Positions 60,155 to 64,000 of a stretch of DNA of 64,000 nucleotides are shown piece after piece; position 1 is the first letter of the stretch; each line of letters starts with the position of its first letter. A program made the position numbers and the translations under genes. Under the pieces are notes generated by a model. It saw only the letters and a program-made list of their open reading frames with translations, searched no databases and was not told the origin of the DNA. The stretch lies in NCBI GenBank assembly GCA_021229015.1, contig CM037788.1, positions 43,506,696 through 43,570,695 of the forward strand. Reading direction: 5' to 3'. The DNA comes from Solen grandis (taxonomy: Eukaryota > Mollusca > Bivalvia > Adapedonta > Solenidae).

Positions 60155-60252
60155 CACCAACCGGTCTTATCAGAACGGGCCTCTGCCGGGGATCGAACCT
60201 TTGACCTCCCACTCCCGAAGCAGATGCCCTAACCACTAGGCCATGGCTACAA
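60155..60252 (-). mobile_element. tRNA-like sequence (SINE head), reverse
   Basis: The minus strand reads CCATGGCCTAGTGGTTAGGG ... AAAGGTTCGATCCCCGGC. Recognisable A and B boxes with a SINE-like body on the + strand left side. Confidence 0.65.
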
Positions 60253-60519
60253 TTAAGGAGAAAAGTGCCTGAGCTTTGCTAAAAGCTTGAATTTCATATT
60301 GATAGATACAGCATCTCCTTGAAAGCTCTTTTAATACTTATGTTAACCTCTTTAATATTACTGTATAGTGTCTCACCTATTGTGCCTGATAAATTTGCCT
60401 ATATACTCCTGGAGAATCACAACCATTGAAATGTCTGATCAGCCTGAAAGATGTGATGAAGTAAAGCTATTTGTTTGGTGAAATATATACATGACAAACA
60501 GCAAAGAGTGTAACATTTT

Positions 60520-60785
60520 ATCGTCCCATTGGTGGTCCATTGGTAGCATCGAGGGGTCCTGGGCTCAAATCCTGTCAAGGACACTGCTAATTTCCTTTAG
60601 CAAGAATTTACCCCACAGCCCAGATGTAACTGGGTATCTGAGAGGGAAGTTTAATTCATGGTGTCCTAATAAAGGCTTCCATTAGTGGAGTAGAGATCAA
60701 CAGATAGGTACACTAGTTTCCTGATGACCAGGGGTTAAAGAATGTGCGCACTGCATAGAACTTAGACTGTAAAACACAATTAACT
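60520..60785 (+). mobile_element. SINE family D copy
   Basis: 'ggtggtccattggtagcatc' (A-box) and 'tcctgggctcaaatcctgtc' (B-box), followed by 'agtggagtagagatcaacag' and 'ctgatgaccaggggttaaag'. Confidence 0.72.
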
Positions 60786-61593
60786 ATTTTTATAGGTCAT
60801 ATAAAATTTTCTCAGTTTGAAGAGGTTAAAAGATTTGGCTATAAATTGAAGATGCCTAGGTCCTCTATTAAAATGAAATAACTTCTCACAATAGATATTG
60901 TTTTCACCCGCTCCTCTCTATGTAACATTAAGTGTACTGTGGTCTAACATCTAGATGTGGATTTGTTAGCCAATTATGACCAGAAAATAACAAAACGATA
61001 CAAGTTTTACTGGTAGATATATACCATACATGTTTGAAATGTTCCCAGACCCACGCACTTGTATCAACTTTCATTGCATCTTGTATTTCTTCAAGTTTAT
61101 GTAATTCCTATTCAGATAGTGTAGATTTATTTCTCTGACAATATTAAGGTACTTCACTTTTGTGCTCTCTCATACAATATGTACTTCATACGTACAACAT
61201 TACTGTACCTTCTTGCTTCTCTCCACACGCATACAGTATAAATGCATAATACATCCACTGTATCAAGATACTCATTTTCAATGACCTTGACATTTGATGA
61301 CCTTGACATTGTCTGACTTTATCTGAGATTATTGAAGGATATATGATAATTGCTATGTAAAATAAGAAAAATGAGATACATTTACAGCTTATATATACCA
61401 GTATGTAAGGAGAGCACTATTACTATTTTTGTTATATCATACTTGAAGAAAGGTGCAGCTAACTAAATTGTGTATGGTTAAAACTTCTTTTTCCCTGATC
61501 TCATTGAAGGATTTTCAAGTCTGAAATAATAGTGTCAAACCTGCTAGAAAGGAATGACCTCCCAGTATAAAACCAGAGCATCCGGAAATAAAC

Positions 61594-62075
61594 TTGGACA
61601 CTGATCAGATCTCATTCCATCATCTCCCAGATCTCATTCTTTTATCTCCAATGTCTCATTCCATTATTTCCCCCATTTATATTTCCCATATCTCATTCTG
61701 TCATTATCCAATCTCATTCCATCATCTTTCATATTCCCATATCTCATTCTACAAAACCCAATATTTCATTCCATCACCTCCCAAATCTCATTTTATATCT
61801 CCCTTGTCTTATTCCATTATATCCCCCAATTATATTTCAGATATCTCATTCCATAATCTTCTTTATGTCATTCCATTATCTTCCATATCTCATTCTGAAA
61901 TGTCCATAAATAATTCAATCATCTTCCAAATCTCATTCCATCATTTGCAATATCTCATTCCATCATCTCTAATATCTCATTCCATCATCTTCCAAATCTC
62001 ATTCCATCATATGCAATCCCATCATCCCCATTTGGTTCCATCTCATTCCATTTCCATCTGATCTGATTCCAGTCC
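61594..62075 (+). repeat. Degenerate ~20-bp minisatellite (atctcattccatcat)
   Basis: About 20 imperfect copies of 'atctcattccatcatcttcc'. It happens to stay open for 155 codons, giving a His/Ser/Ile-rich peptide (ISFHHLP-like repeats). No domain, no splice context and no family resemblance, so it is called a repeat and not a gene. Confidence 0.85.
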
Positions 62076-62794
62076 CATCAACATACTGTTATCATTCTAC
62101 TCCAGGTGTTAGAAATAAAAAATAGAGATGCAAAAAAATGCATGAAGATATACTGAGGGTGTTCACATTTAGTGATTGATAATAAATACAGTAAAAGATA
62201 AACAAAAGAAGAATAAAGCTCTGTGAATAAAGACATCAGACCATTAGATTTTAGAGCCAGTATAAACAGCTTATGTCATTGTGAGTATTCCTGCAGTTGT
62301 TGCCACTTTTTATAAACACTTCTTCTTAAGCTCTTATCAAATTTACGCTTTTACTTTTCTAGAAAATAGAAACGGCAAAAAATAACCTTTTCACAACACC
62401 TGTGCATGTCTATTTTGGAAAGAAAAATGTTTATATTTTGTTTTTTACTTGACAGAGAGAAATATACAGGTTTTATAAAAAACGAGAGTAAAAAATCAGC
62501 AAATAACATAGATACACACACATACATACACTCAACAAACTAAAAAACAGGATAGAATTTCAGATTCAAAAACAGTTTACGTAAGGTTTAATTATTTGAG
62601 GAAGTTGTTCAACCTTCATTCACTGTTTACATACAAGGTGAACTTTGATGAGTCTATATGCCTTGAGTATGTCAAATCCTGATAAGTTTTGGCATGAAAC
62701 ATTTTTCACTTGTCTTTAAACTTCAACAGGATTTAGAACATGTTTAAATACCATGCTTGTGATTTTCTCTGCCATCACCTTATACTTATTCCTC

Positions 62795-62935
62795 ATGATA
62801 ATTCCTGGGTTGGACCAGTGCTTTATGCCTGGGAAGGTCATGAAAATATGGCATGCCCTTGTTGGGGGGTTGAACCCAAAACCATCAGATCAGCAATCAT
62901 GTACGTTAACACATTGCCACAATGCTGTTGTTTGT
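62795..62935 (-). mobile_element. SINE family C fragment, reverse
   Basis: Contains 'gggttggaccagtgctttat', 'gcctgggaaggtcatg' and a degraded B-box ('gggttgaacccaaaaccatc'). Confidence 0.6.
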
Positions 62936-63389
62936 TTGTTGTAGATGCTCCTTTGATATGATCTAAGTAAATTTGAAAAAACAAAAAACAACATCAATCA
63001 AGGGATATATTTATGTTGATTTTATCTTCAGGTTTTTTTTTACCTCATGATCAAAATATGACTGCTCATGGGATTCAAATTGGATTTAATTAGAGGGGTC
63101 TGATCATAGAAAATTGGAGTTACATCTTTATTATCATACAAGTTTTATATCTTTGTTTATATTATAAACACTTTGCATGCTTTCGATATGAAACAATTAG
63201 TTAAATGTAGCCCCGACAATTTTGATTGAAAAAAAAAAGAAAAAGAGAGAGAGAGGAAAGATAATAAAAAAAAAACACCTTGCATCCTGAATATAGGAAC
63301 ACAGGTTTTATAGTCCTAAGAGTCCAGATTATTCTATTATGCATAAAGGACAGAAAATTGTGTGTTGTTACTCCCTGGTCTTAGTGCAG

Positions 63390-63660
63390 TTAACCCTTTC
63401 CCTCATATAGACTCATTTTAACCCTTTCCCTCATATAGACTCATTTTGACGCACTCAGTAGGTACCACATAAAGCCTGATCTGCAGAAAAACCACAGTTA
63501 AACCTTACCAAATTTAATTACAAAATCCTCATTTTCAGACCACTGAGGAGCAGCCAACAACATAAAACCTGATCAGCCTGCGAGTTACTCGCAGGCTGAT
63601 CTGGTTTTATGTTGTTCGCATAGGTCTTTTCATGGTGTCCTCTATGAGGGAAAGGGTTAA
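63390..63660 (-). mobile_element. TTAA MITE, copy 11, with tandemly repeated left end
   Basis: The first ~28 bp (TTAACCCTTTCCC to the CTCATT block) occur twice in a row (63390-63417 and 63418 on), followed by a normal copy. Confidence 0.87.
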
Positions 63661-63990
63661 AGGCCCATTATGCTTCCAAAGGTGTGTATATTCTTTGGAC
63701 AGAAAAGCAATGTGTGTGCTTCAGATTTGTTACGAAATGCAATCTGTACATGCTCATGGAAGACAAAGTTACAACAATGCATAAATAAGAAAGAATCTTT
63801 TACTAAACATTATTCAATTGTTTACAAAAAATAACTAATTTGCATATTCCACATATCCTCATTAATTTCCATAGACATTCCGTATGTCTCAGTTGACTTT
63901 GAACTGCAAATACATAAATTGGTGACACAGCAGATAAACAAATCGTGATTAGATGACGGTTTTTCAAATTCAAATTATTTCTGATTACAG

Positions 63991-64000
63991 ACTATCTTCG
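63991..64000 (+). CDS. Possible start of next MOCOS block B exon (truncated by window end)
   Basis: A plausible acceptor (tttctgattacag) is followed by ten bases that, in phase 0, read T-I-F-G. That resembles the T-Y-F-G-G-G-T loop expected after B2. B2 leaves phase 1, so a further short exon would be needed between them. Ten bases is very little evidence. Confidence 0.2.

Larger units (their letters stand above)
58260..63389. other. Intron or 3' flank of MOCOS block B; no exon identified
   Basis: Holds SINE pieces, MITE copy 10 and a minisatellite. I could not find the expected FGGGT exon here, except the weak candidate at 63991. Confidence 0.55.

Overview
This is eukaryotic, AT-rich, intron- and repeat-dominated DNA. 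The repeats point to a bivalve mollusc: interspersed elements opening with variants of AGCTCACCTGAGCAC and closing on CATGGCCCTCTTGTT, elements carrying CAAGGTCAAGGTCAC, tRNA-derived SINEs, and pearl-like elements with internal tandem arrays of about 150-170 bp. This assignment rests on repeat style from memory, not on a search, and the species is not determined. Almost all short ORFs in the window are chance or repeat ORFs.

The only recognisable protein-coding material is molybdenum cofactor sulfurase (MOCOS), all on the + strand and split in two. Block A (10390-24928) holds nine exons for the middle and C-terminal parts: the end of the NifS-like PLP fold with the RTGCFC cysteine loop, the linker, and the MOSC domain. 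Block B (55530-58259) holds two exons for the N-terminal part, including the PLP lysine. The blocks do not overlap in protein content and they lie in 3'-half-then-5'-half order. A run of exactly 100 N (25135-25234) separates them. They are therefore either parts of two tandem MOCOS genes or one gene broken by mis-ordered contigs. The exon linking them (the FGGGT region), the first coding exon and the last exon(s) were not found. Block A also carries two apparent single-base deletions in its linker exon.

The rest is mobile and repetitive DNA. (1) Eleven copies of a ~150-270 bp palindrome-centred MITE flanked by TTAA, dense from 50 to 60 kb. (2) A 3.3-kb element at 28617-31915 with 26-bp perfect terminal inverted repeats and a TA target duplication, inserted inside a tRNA-derived SINE. 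(3) Several pearl-like elements; one contains a 165-bp tandem array (18321-19430), another a ~168-bp array (48685-50085) rich in TCAAGGTCA. (4) At least four families of tRNA-derived SINEs with visible A and B boxes. (5) Microsatellites and minisatellites. No CRISPR array, rRNA, intact tRNA gene or transposase/reverse transcriptase ORF was seen.
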